This document shows positions 50,525 through 59,565 of a DNA stretch of 64,000 bases, piece after piece. A program made the translations under genes and the position numbers. Source of the DNA: Streptomyces albireticuli (GTDB taxonomy: Bacteria; Actinomycetota; Actinomycetes; Streptomycetales; Streptomycetaceae); NCBI RefSeq assembly GCF_021228125.1, contig NZ_JAJQQS010000003.1, forward strand, positions 434,001 through 498,000, written 5' to 3'. The notes beneath the pieces were generated by a model. The model was not told where the DNA came from. It saw only the letters and a list, made by a program, of their open reading frames with translations, and searched no databases. How positions within the stretch are numbered: position 1 is the stretch's first letter; every line of letters begins with the position of its first letter.

Positions 50525-51942
50525 AGGGCATATCCCCGCGCGTCGCCGTCGTGATCGTGTACACGGCGGCGATGTGCATGAACGGCCTCGACTCCACCAT
50601 CGTCAACCCGGCGCTGCTCACCATCGCTTGGGACTTCGGCGAACCCGTGTCGGCCGCCAACACCGTCGAGGTCGCCTTCCTGGTGGCGCTCGCCGTCGCC
50701 CTGCCCGTCGCGGGCTGGCTCGGCGACCGCTTCGGCACCAAGAAGGTCTTCCTCGGCTCCCTCGCGGTCTTCACCGCCGCCTCCGCGGTCTGCGGCCTCG
50801 CCCAGAACCTGGAGACGCTGGTCCTCGCCCGCGTCGTCCAGGGCATCGCCGGCGGCCTGCTCACGCCCGTCGGCATGACGCTGCTCTTCCGGGCCTTCCC
50901 GCCGCACGAGCGGATGAAGCTGTCGAAGGTCCTCATCGTGCCGACGGCCCTGATGCCGGCCCTCGGCCCGCCGCTGGGCGGCTTCCTGACCGAGCACCTC
51001 TCCTGGCACTGGCTGTTCTTCGTCAACGTGCCGATCGGCGCGGCGGCGGTGCTGCTGGGAGTGGTGGGCCTGAGCGAGCACAAGGAGGACGTCGAGGGCG
51101 GGTTCGACCTCAAGGGCTTCCTGCTCGCCACCCCCGCGCTCGGCCTGCTCACCTACGCGCTGGGCTTCGGCCCCACCCACGGCTGGACCTCCCCGTCCGT
51201 CGCCGTGGCCGGCCCGCTCGGGCTGGCGCTGCTGGTCGCCGGGTGCGTCCACCTGGTCCGCGCCAAGACGCCGCTGCTCCGGCTGCGGCTCCTCGCGGAC
51301 AAGGTCTTCTCCTCCGCCACCGTGCTCGCCCTGGTCACCTCGGCCGGTCTGATGGGCGTCCTCTTCGCCTTCCCGCTGCTCTACCAGGCGGCCCTCGGGG
51401 CCTCGGCCCTCGACGCGGGCCTGAGCGTCTTCCCGGAGGCGCTCGGCCTGATGCTGGCCTCCCAGGTCTCCGACCGGCTGATGCCCCGGCTCGGCCCCCG
51501 GTGGCTCGCCGTGCCCGCCCTGGTCCTGGCGACGGCGGTCTTCGCCGCGCTCGCCGTACCGGGCGTGGCCGAGAACGCCTGGGCCGTCCGGGCGCTGATG
51601 TTCTGCGTCGGCCTGGTGCTGGGCACGGCCGTGATCACGGTGCAGATCGCCGGGTTCGCGGACGTACCGCCCCCGGCCATGGGCCAGGCCATGGCCCTGT
51701 TCACCATCGTGCGCACCCTCGGCGGGGCACTGGGCATCGCGGCCGTCGCCGCGGTCATCTCCGCCGCGGGCGCCACGTCCACGCACGACGCCGACCCCGG
51801 CCCGTACCGCACGGGCATCCTGGTCACCGCCGGCCTGGTGGCCGCGGGCACGCTCTTCGCCCTGCGGATGCCCAAGGAGGCCCCCGCGCCGCCGCCGTTC
51901 GACGACGAGCCGGAGGGCGAGCAGGCGCCCGCCGCGGCCTGA
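50521..51942 (+). CDS. MFS exporter of the siderophore locus (DHA2 type)
   Basis: A 473-residue, about 14-helix major facilitator protein with [10 protein letters not shown] in TM1, [16 protein letters not shown] (motif A-like) and [25 protein letters not shown] (motif C region). It is the third gene of the NRPS-MbtH-MFS operon and starts at GTG 50521 inside the MbtH stop. In this context it should secrete the siderophore, as EntS-type exporters do in other bacteria, though its subclass differs from EntS. Confidence 0.9.
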   Translation: MKGISPRVAVVIVYTAAMCMNGLDSTIVNPALLTIAWDFGEPVSAANTVEVAFLVALAVALPVAGWLGDRFGTKKVFLGSLAVFTAASAVCGLAQNLETLVLARVVQGIAGGLLTPVGMTLLFRAFPPHERMKLSKVLIVPTALMPALGPPLGGFLTEHLSWHWLFFVNVPIGAAAVLLGVVGLSEHKEDVEGGFDLKGFLLATPALGLLTYALGFGPTHGWTSPSVAVAGPLGLALLVAGCVHLVRAKTPLLRLRLLADKVFSSATVLALVTSAGLMGVLFAFPLLYQAALGASALDAGLSVFPEALGLMLASQVSDRLMPRLGPRWLAVPALVLATAVFAALAVPGVAENAWAVRALMFCVGLVLGTAVITVQIAGFADVPPPAMGQAMALFTIVRTLGGALGIAAVAAVISAAGATSTHDADPGPYRTGILVTAGLVAAGTLFALRMPKEAPAPPPFDDEPEGEQAPAAA

Positions 51943-51964
51943 GGCCCCGCGCGCCGGACGGCGC

Positions 51965-52027
51965 GCCCGCCATGACAGAGGTCCCTGACCGGCAGTGCGC
52001 CGGTCAGGGACCTCTGTCATGGCGGGC
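51965..52027. terminator. Bidirectional terminator, 29-bp perfect stem
   Basis: Exact inverted repeat of 29 bp on each arm (51965-51993 and 51999-52027; core GACAGAGGTCCCTGACC) with a 5-base loop AGTGC, between the convergent exporter and esterase genes. Confidence 0.92.
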
Positions 52028-52059
52028 CTCGGTCATGAGGCTCTCGTGAACCCGCGGTG

Positions 52060-53295
52060 CTAACGCGGCCCCAGCAGCCCCGCGAGGCCGTCGGCCAGCC
52101 CGCCGCGCCAGCAGGCGTAGTCGTGCCCGCCGTTGAACTCCCGGTACGTCACCTCGTAGCCGCGCGCCTCCAGCACATTGCGCAGGTGGCGGTTCTGGGG
52201 GAGCAGCATCCACTCCTGGAGGCCCACCTCCAGATGGAAACGGACCGGCTGCTTCTCGCGCACCGCGTACTGCCGCGTCAGCCACTCGCTGCCGCCGTCG
52301 AACTCGGTGTCGTCCGGCCACCAGAAGGAACCCGACTGCGACAGCGCGTTCCCGAACCGCTCCGGCCTGCGGAACGCCGCGAACGCCGCCGTCAGACCGC
52401 CCGCGCTCTGCCCGGCCACCACCGTGCGCGCCGGGTCGCCCGTGGCGCCGTACGCGTCGGCGGCCCACGGCAGCAGCACGTCCGCCAGCCAGTCGACGAA
52501 CTCCTCGCTGCAACTGAGGTCCGCCATCCGCCGCGCCCGGCCCATGGTGTGCACCTGAAGGGTCACGGTCGGCTCGATCCGCCGCTCCGCGTGCAGGTTG
52601 TCGAGCGTGTCACCGAAGCCCAGGACCGGGCCCCACATCTCGCCGTCCAGCAGCACGGCGACGGCGTACGACCCGTCCCCGGCCCGGTGCCCGGCGGGCA
52701 GGTGCACCGACACCTTCCGGCCGTCGACCTCCGCCTCGACGCGCCTGCCGCGCGCCACCTCCGCCCTCGGCAGGGCCCACTTCTGGGCGGGGGCGTCCGG
52801 CAGCTCCAGCACGGACGACGGGTTGCGGCCGTCCTTGGAGGGCAGCACCGGCACCGTGGCGAGCGGGTCCGGAACGGCCGCGTCCAGCACCCGCAGCCAC
52901 GCCTCGCGGTCGGTGCGCAGGGTCTCCTCGCGGGGGCCGCGCGCCACGAAGAACTGGTACGCGGCCCGGTGGTCGGCCCGCAGCCGGTGGCTGATCGCCC
53001 AGACGTCCGTGCCCGGCACCTTCTCCATCAGGTGCGGGCTGAGGTCGCGGGCGTGCCGGTCCTTGTCGGTGACCGTGTGGAGGAGCGCGAGGACGTCGGT
53101 GGCGGGGGCGGCCGGGTCGTCCCGCCAGAGGAATGTGACGAGGCGGTACGCGGGGTTGCCGGGGTCGGTGGGGTCGGGCTCGACGAGGGGGGTGCCGGAG
53201 GTGGCGGCGTGCCGCCAGAAGATGTCGGTGGCGCCGGGGGTGTTGTTGCGGACGGCGGCGGCGAGGTTCCGGAGTGCGGGGCTCTGCGGGTGCAT
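52060..53295 (-). CDS. Enterochelin esterase (Fes/IroE-like)
   Basis: A 411-residue protein. The first 160 residues resemble the enterochelin-esterase N-terminal domain (PAYRLVTFLWRDDP, HRLRADHRAAYQFF). The rest is an esterase-D-type alpha/beta hydrolase with GQSAGG as nucleophile and NGGHDYACWR carrying the catalytic His. It should cleave the ester backbone of a cyclic siderophore after uptake to free iron, which supports an ester-linked (Thr or Ser) trilactone product. The ATG at 53295 is used. It reads toward the exporter. Confidence 0.92.
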   Translation of the reverse strand: MHPQSPALRNLAAAVRNNTPGATDIFWRHAATSGTPLVEPDPTDPGNPAYRLVTFLWRDDPAAPATDVLALLHTVTDKDRHARDLSPHLMEKVPGTDVWAISHRLRADHRAAYQFFVARGPREETLRTDREAWLRVLDAAVPDPLATVPVLPSKDGRNPSSVLELPDAPAQKWALPRAEVARGRRVEAEVDGRKVSVHLPAGHRAGDGSYAVAVLLDGEMWGPVLGFGDTLDNLHAERRIEPTVTLQVHTMGRARRMADLSCSEEFVDWLADVLLPWAADAYGATGDPARTVVAGQSAGGLTAAFAAFRRPERFGNALSQSGSFWWPDDTEFDGGSEWLTRQYAVREKQPVRFHLEVGLQEWMLLPQNRHLRNVLEARGYEVTYREFNGGHDYACWRGGLADGLAGLLGPR

Positions 53296-53604
53296 GGCTC
53301 CTGGTTTCTGTGGGTGGGCGGGGTGGCGGGGTCCGGGGCGGGTGGGTGGTGCGGGGTGTCGCCTGCCGGCGGGCTTTCCCCTACCCGCCCCTTCCCGTAA
53401 CCGGGGGCAAGCCCCCGGGCCCCCGGTTCCGCGCTGCCGCGCGGTGGCCTCAATCGCCGGCCGGGCTGGATTTCGCCCCTGTCCGAGGCTGACTTCCTGC
53501 CCGGGGCCGGGCGACGATTCAGCCCGTCCGGCGTTTGAGGACCGGGGTCCGGGGCGGAGCCCCGGTTCGGGAAGGGGCGGGTCGGGGAAACCGCCCGCCC
53601 GTTC
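53296..53604. repeat. Gene-free gap with dispersed intergenic repeat
   Basis: 309 bp without a gene between the esterase and permease genes. Its right part holds AGCCCGTCCGGCGTTTGAGG (53520-53539) followed by GGGGCGGAGCCCCGG, the same blocks seen near 41737 and 57480. No promoter or operator for the esterase could be recognised. Confidence 0.6.
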
Positions 53605-55818
53605 CTACACGCGCGTCGCCGCGGAGCGGCCCAGCAGCACCCACAGCAGGAACGGTCCGCCCAGCACCGTCGTGACGATGCCGACCGGGATCTCCACCCC
53701 GTCCAGGACGATCCTGCCGAGCGTGTCCGCCAGGACGATCAGCACCGCGCCCACCAGCATCGACCCCAGCACCGGCACCCGCAGGGGCCCGGCCAGGCGG
53801 CCCGCGACGACCGGTGCGGCGAGGGCGACGAAGCCGACGGGCCCGCAGATGCCGACGGCCAGGCCGGCGAGGCCCACCGCGAGCAGCAGGCAGACCAGCC
53901 GGACCCGGGCGGCGGAGACGCCCAGGGACGCGGCCGTGGAGTCGTCGAACCGCAGCACGTTGAGGTGGCGGGCGACGACGAGGGCGAGCGGTACGAGCAC
54001 GGCCAGGCCGATGAGGACCGGGACGGCCACGGAGTAGCCGCGCCCGTTGAGGCTGCCGGAGGTCCACACGTAGAGGGAGCTCGCGGAGTTCAGGGAGCGG
54101 CGGGAGAGCACGACCTGGGTGACCGCGGAGGCGAGCGCCGACATCGCGAGGCCCACGACGAGGACCCGGTAGCCGCGCTGACCGAGGCCGCCGGAGACCG
54201 TGGTGACGACGAGGACGGCGGCGAGGGCGCCGACCGGGCCCGCCCACCAGGCGCCGAACGTGCCGCTGAGGGTGGCCGACAGCAGCACGGCCGCGGTGGC
54301 GCCGTCGTTCACGCCGAGCAGCTCGGGGGTGGCGAGCCGGTTCCTGGCGAGCGTCTGCGTCAGACAGCCCGCGAGGCCGAGCGCCGCGCCGGCCGCCAGT
54401 CCGGCGACGATCCGGCCGAGCCGGAACTTCTGCACCAGCAGGACGTCGAAGCGGTCGCCGGAGCCGAAGACCGCGTTGAAGGTGCGGGTGATGCCCATGT
54501 CGCTCTGCCCGGCGTACGCCGACAGCACGACGGCCGCCACCAGAAGGGCGCTCAGGAACAGCGCGGCGAGCGCCGCCCGGCGCGGCACCAGCAGCGAGAG
54601 CGGGCCGCGGCGGACGACCAGGCTGTCGGCCCGCTTCCTGGCCGGACGGGCCGGACGCGGCAGCCGCGGCAGCGGGGGCAGCAGGCGCTTGCCCGGGCCG
54701 GAGGTCTCGGCGGTGGCGGGCTCGGTCATGCCCATCGCGCCCAGCCGCTTGGAGCGGACGATGGCGATCAGGACGGGCGCGCCGAAGAGCGCGATGACGA
54801 CGGAGACCGGGGCCTCGAAGGGCCGCGAGACGACCCTCGCCAGGATGTCGGAACCGGTCAGCACGCCCGCGCCGATGAGCCCGGCGAGCACGATCTGCGC
54901 GAGCAGCCGGGGGCCGGTGACGGCGCGGGCGAGGAATCCGGCGAGCAGGCCGAGGAAGGAGATGGGGCCGACGAGCGCCACGGAGGCGGCGGTCAGCAGG
55001 GTCACCGAGAGGGCGACGACGACGCGGACGGCGCCCGGCCGGTGGCCCAGGCCGCGGGCGAGGTCGTCGCCGAGGGCGAGGGCGGACAGCGGGCGGGCGA
55101 CGAGCAGCGCCACGACGAAGCCCACGGCCAGGACGGGCGCCAGGCCGCTGAGCTTGCCGAAGCCCTCGACGCCGGCGAGCGAGCCGAGCACCCAGAAGCG
55201 GAAGCGGTCGTAGGTCTCGGCGGAGTTCACGATGAGGACGCTGGTGACACCGCCGAAGGTCGCGCCCAGCGCGGATCCGGCGAGCACCAGCCGCATCGGC
55301 GAACCGCCGCCCCGGCGGCCCGCTATCAGCAGGACGAGGGAGCTCGCGACGACGGCGCCGCCGAAGGCCCAGAGGAGATAGCCGAGGCCGCTCTGCACCC
55401 CGAGGAAGGCGATGCCGACGACGACGCCGAGGGACGCGCCCGCGTTGACGCCGAGCAGGCCGGTCTCGGCCAGCGGGTTGCGGGTGACGGCCTGGAGCAG
55501 GCAGCCCGCCGTGCCGAGGGCCGCGCCGACGGCCAGCGCGGTGAGCGTGCGGGGGATCCGCAAGTCGCCGATGACCAGGGAGAGACGGGAGCTGTCGCGT
55601 GCGCCGTCGCGTCCCAGCAGGTAGTTCAGGACGTCGCCCGGCCCGACCTCTCCCGCGCCCACGGACAGCGAGAGGGCGGACAGGACGAGGACGGCGAGCA
55701 CCAGGGAGACCGAGGCGACCACGAGGACGCGGCCGCCCCGTAGGCGGCCCGGCGGCGACGCCGAACGGGAGGAGCTGGTGGGCTGTGCCTCCGGGGGGCC
55801 CACTTGCGACAGAGTCAT
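53605..55818 (-). CDS. Double FecCD-type siderophore permease (FhuB-like fusion)
   Basis: A 737-residue membrane protein made of two FecCD domains in tandem, each about 330 residues and nine to ten helices. Domain 1 has GAALGTAGCLLQAVTRNPLAETGLLGVNAGASLGV; domain 2 has GAALGLAGCLTQTLARNRLATPELLGVNDGATAAVL. They are joined by a basic Pro-rich linker (LPPLPRLPRPARPARKRAD). Most Streptomyces siderophore systems use two separate permeases; FhuB of E. coli is a similar fusion. It should form the channel for the ferric siderophore with the ATPase at 39717. The start codon lies inside an iron box. Confidence 0.93.
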   Translation of the reverse strand: MTLSQVGPPEAQPTSSSRSASPPGRLRGGRVLVVASVSLVLAVLVLSALSLSVGAGEVGPGDVLNYLLGRDGARDSSRLSLVIGDLRIPRTLTALAVGAALGTAGCLLQAVTRNPLAETGLLGVNAGASLGVVVGIAFLGVQSGLGYLLWAFGGAVVASSLVLLIAGRRGGGSPMRLVLAGSALGATFGGVTSVLIVNSAETYDRFRFWVLGSLAGVEGFGKLSGLAPVLAVGFVVALLVARPLSALALGDDLARGLGHRPGAVRVVVALSVTLLTAASVALVGPISFLGLLAGFLARAVTGPRLLAQIVLAGLIGAGVLTGSDILARVVSRPFEAPVSVVIALFGAPVLIAIVRSKRLGAMGMTEPATAETSGPGKRLLPPLPRLPRPARPARKRADSLVVRRGPLSLLVPRRAALAALFLSALLVAAVVLSAYAGQSDMGITRTFNAVFGSGDRFDVLLVQKFRLGRIVAGLAAGAALGLAGCLTQTLARNRLATPELLGVNDGATAAVLLSATLSGTFGAWWAGPVGALAAVLVVTTVSGGLGQRGYRVLVVGLAMSALASAVTQVVLSRRSLNSASSLYVWTSGSLNGRGYSVAVPVLIGLAVLVPLALVVARHLNVLRFDDSTAASLGVSAARVRLVCLLLAVGLAGLAVGICGPVGFVALAAPVVAGRLAGPLRVPVLGSMLVGAVLIVLADTLGRIVLDGVEIPVGIVTTVLGGPFLLWVLLGRSAATRV

Positions 55819-55836
55819 AAGGTAAGGCTAGCCTAA
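55818..55836. promoter_or_regulatory. Iron box at the permease start
   Basis: TAAGGTAAGGCTAGCCTAA, one base different from the box at 40574, overlaps the first base of the permease gene. Bound DmdR-type repressor would block transcription and perhaps initiation. Confidence 0.9.
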
Positions 55837-55908
55837 GAACTTTACATCATCGCAGGCGGAGGGGGGTGTACGTCCGCCGGAGCCACGACCGTACGAGCCG
55901 GCCCCCGG

Positions 55909-57309
55909 TCAGGGCTCCACCGGATACGGTACGAACGTCGTACGGTTCTCGTCCACGGCCAGCCGCCGGCCCAGCGGCGGCACCGCGCGCTGCGGGCAGT
56001 CCAGCCGCTCGCACACCCGGCAGCCCATCCCGATCGGCGTCGCCGCCGCCGCGTCGTCCAGGTCCAGACCCGCGGAGTACACCAGCCGCGGCGCGTGCCG
56101 CAGCTCGCAGCCCAGACCGATCGCGAAGGTCTTGCCGGGCTCGCCCCAGCCGCCCCGGAAGCGCGTGACGGCCCGCGCCGTCCACAGATAGCGCTGCCCG
56201 TCCGGCATCGCCGCCATCTGCACATGGACCCGGCCCGGCGAGGCGAACGCCTCGTAGACGTTCCACAGCGGGCAGGTGCCGCCCGCGCGCGAGAAGTGGA
56301 AGCCGGTCGCCGACTGCCGCTTGGACATGTTGCCCGCCCGGTCCACGCGGACGAACGAGAACGGCACCCCGCGGGCCCGCGGCCGCTGCAAGGTGCTGAG
56401 CCGGTGACACACCGTCTCGTACCCCACCCCGAAGTGGTCGGCGAGCCGCTCGATGTCGTAGCGCTGCTCCTCCGCCGCCGTGTGGAAGACGCCGTACGGC
56501 AGGACGAGCGCCGCCGCGAAGTAGTTGGCGAGCCCGATCCGGGCCGTCGACCAGGCGGGGGAGTCCGCCGTGAAGTCCTCCGCGGCGAGCTCCGACAGCT
56601 CCCGCCCGTACTCCAGGAGCGCGAGCTGCGTCGCCATCCGGAACGCCTGCTGCCCGGGCCGCAGCCGGGGCGACAGACGCAGGACGCGCGCGTCCGGATC
56701 GTAGCGGTGCAGCTCCTCGGAGCCCGTGGCCAGCCGGACCCCGTGCCGGTCCGCCAGCCGGGCGGCCAGCGCCTGCCGCACCTCGCCGCGCCGGATCCCG
56801 ATGGTGTCCGCCAGCCGCTCGGCGGCCATGTCCGGTTCGTGTAGATAGTTCTGCCGCCGGTAGAAGAACTCCCGCACCTCCTCGTGCGGTGTGCGCCCGC
56901 CGGGGACCGCCGCGCCGCCCTCGCGGTCCCCGGCGAGCTCCGCGAGCCGCTCGGCCAGCGCGCGGTTGCGGCGGTCCATAGCGAGGACGACCCCGGCCAC
57001 GGACGGCAGCCGCGACGCCAGCTCGGACAGGTCGCCGGGGGAGACCTTCGCGGCCGTCACCTCGTCGGCCAGGGCCTCCCGCAGGTCCGCGAGCAGCCGG
57101 GTGGTGTCCCGCTCCGAGAAGAACCCGGCGTCCACGCCGAACGCCTCGGTCAGGCGCAGCAGCACGGGGACGGTCAGCGGGCGGGCGTCGTGCTCCATCT
57201 GATTGAGGTAGCTGGGGGAGACGGCGAGCCGCCGCGCGAGCTCGGCCTGGCTCAGCCGGCGCTCCTCCCTGAGACGGCGCAGGCGCGCGCCGGCGTAGGT
57301 CTTGCTCAT
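55909..57309 (-). CDS. XRE-family regulator of the RamB/ScfR (short-chain acyl-CoA) type
   Basis: A 466-residue regulator. It has an N-terminal XRE helix-turn-helix (LRRLREERRLSQAELARRLAVSPSYLNQMEHDARPLTV). The central IrrE/DUF955-like region carries EEVREFFYRRQNYLHEPDMAAERLA. The DUF2083-type C-terminus has GCRVCERLDCPQRA. Members control glyoxylate, acetate and propionate use and sense acyl-CoAs. The start at ATG 57309 is preferred to 57315 because GGAGG then lies eight bases upstream. It stands alone between the siderophore permease and a 308-bp repeat-bearing gap. Confidence 0.92.
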   Translation of the reverse strand: MSKTYAGARLRRLREERRLSQAELARRLAVSPSYLNQMEHDARPLTVPVLLRLTEAFGVDAGFFSERDTTRLLADLREALADEVTAAKVSPGDLSELASRLPSVAGVVLAMDRRNRALAERLAELAGDREGGAAVPGGRTPHEEVREFFYRRQNYLHEPDMAAERLADTIGIRRGEVRQALAARLADRHGVRLATGSEELHRYDPDARVLRLSPRLRPGQQAFRMATQLALLEYGRELSELAAEDFTADSPAWSTARIGLANYFAAALVLPYGVFHTAAEEQRYDIERLADHFGVGYETVCHRLSTLQRPRARGVPFSFVRVDRAGNMSKRQSATGFHFSRAGGTCPLWNVYEAFASPGRVHVQMAAMPDGQRYLWTARAVTRFRGGWGEPGKTFAIGLGCELRHAPRLVYSAGLDLDDAAAATPIGMGCRVCERLDCPQRAVPPLGRRLAVDENRTTFVPYPVEP

Positions 57310-57617
57310 GTCCATGCCCTCCCCGGGGCATCCTCGCACTGCCGCCGCGTGCGCGGGCGGTAAAGAATGGATCTTCCCCCGGCTCCGTCCCGGGTTCCGG
57401 CCCTCGAACCTCCCCGGCTGCCTCCCCCAGCTACCGCTGGGGGTGCCCCAAGGAGGTGCCCCCGGGCGGGCTGGATCCGTCCGGCGCTTGAGGACACCGC
57501 GCGTCAGCGCGGAACGGGGCCCGGGGGCTCGCCCCGCCACGCGGCGGAGCCGCACATCGGATGCGGCGGGAAGGGGCGGGTGGGGGAACGCCACCCCCCA
57601 TGGGGGAACGGCACCCC
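57310..57617. repeat. Gene-free gap with dispersed repeat remnants
   Basis: 308 bp between the regulator start and the histidine-phosphatase-fold gene. It contains a short hairpin CCCCCAGC...GCTGGGGG (57425-57444) and a diverged copy of the dispersed repeat (GGATCCGTCCGGCGCTTGAGGA, cited here in part: CCGTCCGGCGCTTGAGGA). No gene is visible. Confidence 0.55.
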
Positions 57618-58175
57618 TCACAGCGGCGACCCGCACCGCAGATTCCACCGCCCCGCCCGCCCCGACAACTCCGTACGGACCAGCGGCCGCACGTCCAGCC
57701 GCCAGAACGCCCCCGCCGGCAACCCCAGCCCATGGACCACCGCCGCCCGCACCACCGCCGGTTCCACCACCGCCAGCACCCGCCCGCCCTCCTCCACCAG
57801 GGAGTCCAGCCAGCCGCCCACCCGGGCCACCACGTCGAGGACCGATTCCCCGCCGGGCGGGGCGGCGGCGGGGTCGCTCAGCCAGCGGGCCACGGCCCCG
57901 GGCTCCTCGGCGCCGACCTCCGCGAGGGAACGCCCGCGCCACCGGCCCGGGTCCAGGTCGTACGGGGCGGCGCCGTCCGGGGTCACACCGAGCGCCGCGC
58001 ACGTCGCGCGGCAGCGCGCGGACGGCGCGCTGAACACCCGCGACGCGGCCGGCAGCCCCCCGGCCGCCTCCGCCGCCCGCCGCAGGGCGGCCTCGTCCGG
58101 CGGCCCGTCACCGAAGCGCGCCTCCCGCGCCGCCACCCCGGCCACGGCTGAGATCAGCGTCACACGCACCGTCAT
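57618..58175 (-). CDS. Degenerate histidine-phosphatase-fold protein
   Basis: A 185-residue protein with the layout of the phosphoglycerate-mutase-like histidine phosphatase superfamily (FSAPSARCRATCAALG, DLDPGRWRGRSLAEV, GGESVLDVVARVGGWLDSL, PAGAFWRLDVRPL). The N-terminal RHG nucleophile motif reads LISAVAGV, and the late catalytic His region reads VVEPAVVRAAVVHGLG (Glu in place of His). So both catalytic histidines seem to be missing. It is divergent from cbtBA, a pairing I know from other Streptomyces. A binding or regulatory role near cobalt/cobalamin handling is possible; CobC-like phosphatase activity is unlikely. Confidence 0.75.
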   Translation of the reverse strand: MTVRVTLISAVAGVAAREARFGDGPPDEAALRRAAEAAGGLPAASRVFSAPSARCRATCAALGVTPDGAAPYDLDPGRWRGRSLAEVGAEEPGAVARWLSDPAAAPPGGESVLDVVARVGGWLDSLVEEGGRVLAVVEPAVVRAAVVHGLGLPAGAFWRLDVRPLVRTELSGRAGRWNLRCGSPL

Positions 58176-58325
58176 CGTCGTACCCCACCCCTTCTCCGCC
58201 GCTTCTCTCCCTTGCCCGCCAAGCCCGTTCGGGGCCCCGCGCGCCCGCGCGTCAGCAGATCACGGACATCCCGGGGAGCGTGCGCTGGGGTGCGCATCCG
58301 TACGCCGTAGCGCACGGGTCCGGCG

Positions 58326-58497
58326 CGCGGTACGGTCGCGTGGCAATGACGACGGTGTGACGGAATCCCGGTGAGAATCCGGTACGGTCGCGCCACTGTG
58401 TTACCGGCCCGCGCGCCCTCCGGCGTGCCCGGGCCGGGAAGTCAGACCCGGCACTGTCGTCCTGGCCCCGACATGGGACGCGTGTTCCCTCAGGAGG
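58326..58497 (+). ncRNA. Cobalamin riboswitch
   Basis: The leader shows the core elements in order: GGTGTGACGGAATCCCGGTG, then GAATCCGG, GCGCCACTG, a GC-rich variable hairpin, and the B12-box-like GAAGTCAGACCCGGCAC. It ends close to the AGGAGG of cbtB (58492-58497), where a small GGGA...TCCC hairpin could hide the ribosome site. B12 binding should switch off cbtBA. Confidence 0.92.
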
Positions 58498-58504
58498 TTC
58501 TGCC

Positions 58505-58729
58505 ATGGCTCAGTCAGCTGCTCCCGCGACCAGCTCGCCCGCCATACCCGAGGTCACCCCCATCTCGCTGAAGGAGATCGCCCCCTGGGCCGTCTTCGGC
58601 GGGATCCTCATGCTGGTCCTGCTCTACTTCGTCGGCGCCGAACAGGGCGCCACCTCGCTCGTCTCCGGCGAGAACGTCCACGAGTGGCTCCACGACGGAC
58701 GCCACCTGCTCGGCTTCCCCTGCCACTGA
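58505..58729 (+). CDS. cbtB: CbtB family protein, predicted cobalt transporter subunit
   Basis: A 74-residue protein with one membrane helix (PWAVFGGILMLVLLYFVGAEQGA) and a His-rich C-terminal part (VHEWLHDGRHLLGFPCH) as in CbtB, the small metal-binding partner of CbtA. It lies right after a cobalamin riboswitch with AGGAGG, 21 bp before cbtA. Together they form the B12-regulated CbtAB system, proposed by comparative genomics to import cobalt. Confidence 0.95.
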   Translation: MAQSAAPATSSPAIPEVTPISLKEIAPWAVFGGILMLVLLYFVGAEQGATSLVSGENVHEWLHDGRHLLGFPCH

Positions 58730-58750
58730 CGACCCAGGGGTACCGACACC

Positions 58751-59518
58751 ATGAACTCCGTCTCCGTGAGAGCCCTGCTCGTCCGCGGCATGCTCGCCGG
58801 CCTCGCCGCCGGCGTCCTCGCCCTGATCGTCGCCTATCTGCTGGGCGAGCCCCAAGTGGACTCCGCCATCGCCTTCGAGGAGGCGCACAGCCATGAGCAC
58901 GGCGGCGAGGAGGCCGTCAGCCGCACTCTCCAGTCCACGGCCGGCCTCGCCACCGGCATCCTCGTCTACGGCGTCGCGCTCGGCGGCATCGCCGCCCTGG
59001 CCTTCTGCGTCGCGCTCGGCCGCGTCGGCCGGTTCGGTCCCCGCGCGACGGCCGCCCTGGTCTCCCTCGGCGCGCTCCTGACCGTCTACGTGGTGCCGTT
59101 CCTGAAGTACCCGGCGAACCCCCCGGCCGTCGGCGACCCCGACACCATCGCCAAGCGCACCACGCTCTACTTCCTGATGATCGCGCTCAGCGTCCTGCTG
59201 GCAGTGGGCGCGGTCGTCCTCGGCAAGCGGCTGGCCCCCCGCCTCGGCGCCTGGTACGCCACCGTCGCGGCGGCGGCCGGCTTCGTCGTCGCGGTCGGGC
59301 TCGCCTACGCCTTCCTGCCCGCGATCAACGAAGTCCCCGAGGGCTTCTCCGCCACGCTGCTCTGGCGCTTCAGGCTCTCCGCCCTGGCCATGCAGCTCCT
59401 CCTGTGGACCGGCTTCGGTCTCGTCTTCGGCCACTTCGCCGAGCGGCTCCTCACCCCACGGCCCGCTTCCGGAACCCGCACCGGAACGGCCGCCCCGGCA
59501 GCCGCTCCGACAAGCTGA
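58751..59518 (+). CDS. cbtA: CbtA family protein, predicted cobalt transporter
   Basis: A 255-residue membrane protein with five or so helices and a metal-binding loop EEAHSHEHGGEE after the first helix, as in CbtA. The conserved VPFLKYPANPPAVGDPDT and the last FGLVFGHFAERL are visible. It should form the cobalt channel with CbtB under control of the upstream riboswitch. An Ala/Thr/Pro-rich tail ends the protein. A terminator follows after 8 bp. Confidence 0.95.
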   Translation: MNSVSVRALLVRGMLAGLAAGVLALIVAYLLGEPQVDSAIAFEEAHSHEHGGEEAVSRTLQSTAGLATGILVYGVALGGIAALAFCVALGRVGRFGPRATAALVSLGALLTVYVVPFLKYPANPPAVGDPDTIAKRTTLYFLMIALSVLLAVGAVVLGKRLAPRLGAWYATVAAAAGFVVAVGLAYAFLPAINEVPEGFSATLLWRFRLSALAMQLLLWTGFGLVFGHFAERLLTPRPASGTRTGTAAPAAAPTS

Positions 59519-59526
59519 CCCCCCCA

Positions 59527-59565
59527 CGCGAGAGCCCGCCCGGAACCACCGGGCGGGCTCTCGCG
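59527..59565 (+). terminator. Terminator of cbtBA
   Basis: Perfect 17-bp inverted repeat CGCGAGAGCCCGCCCGG with a 5-base loop (AACCA), eight bases after the cbtA stop. Confidence 0.9.

Noticed and set aside
57361..58033. Overlapping plus-strand ORFs across the regulator/phosphatase gap
   Set aside because: Low-complexity Pro/Arg-rich shadows over repeat DNA and the antisense of the phosphatase-fold gene.
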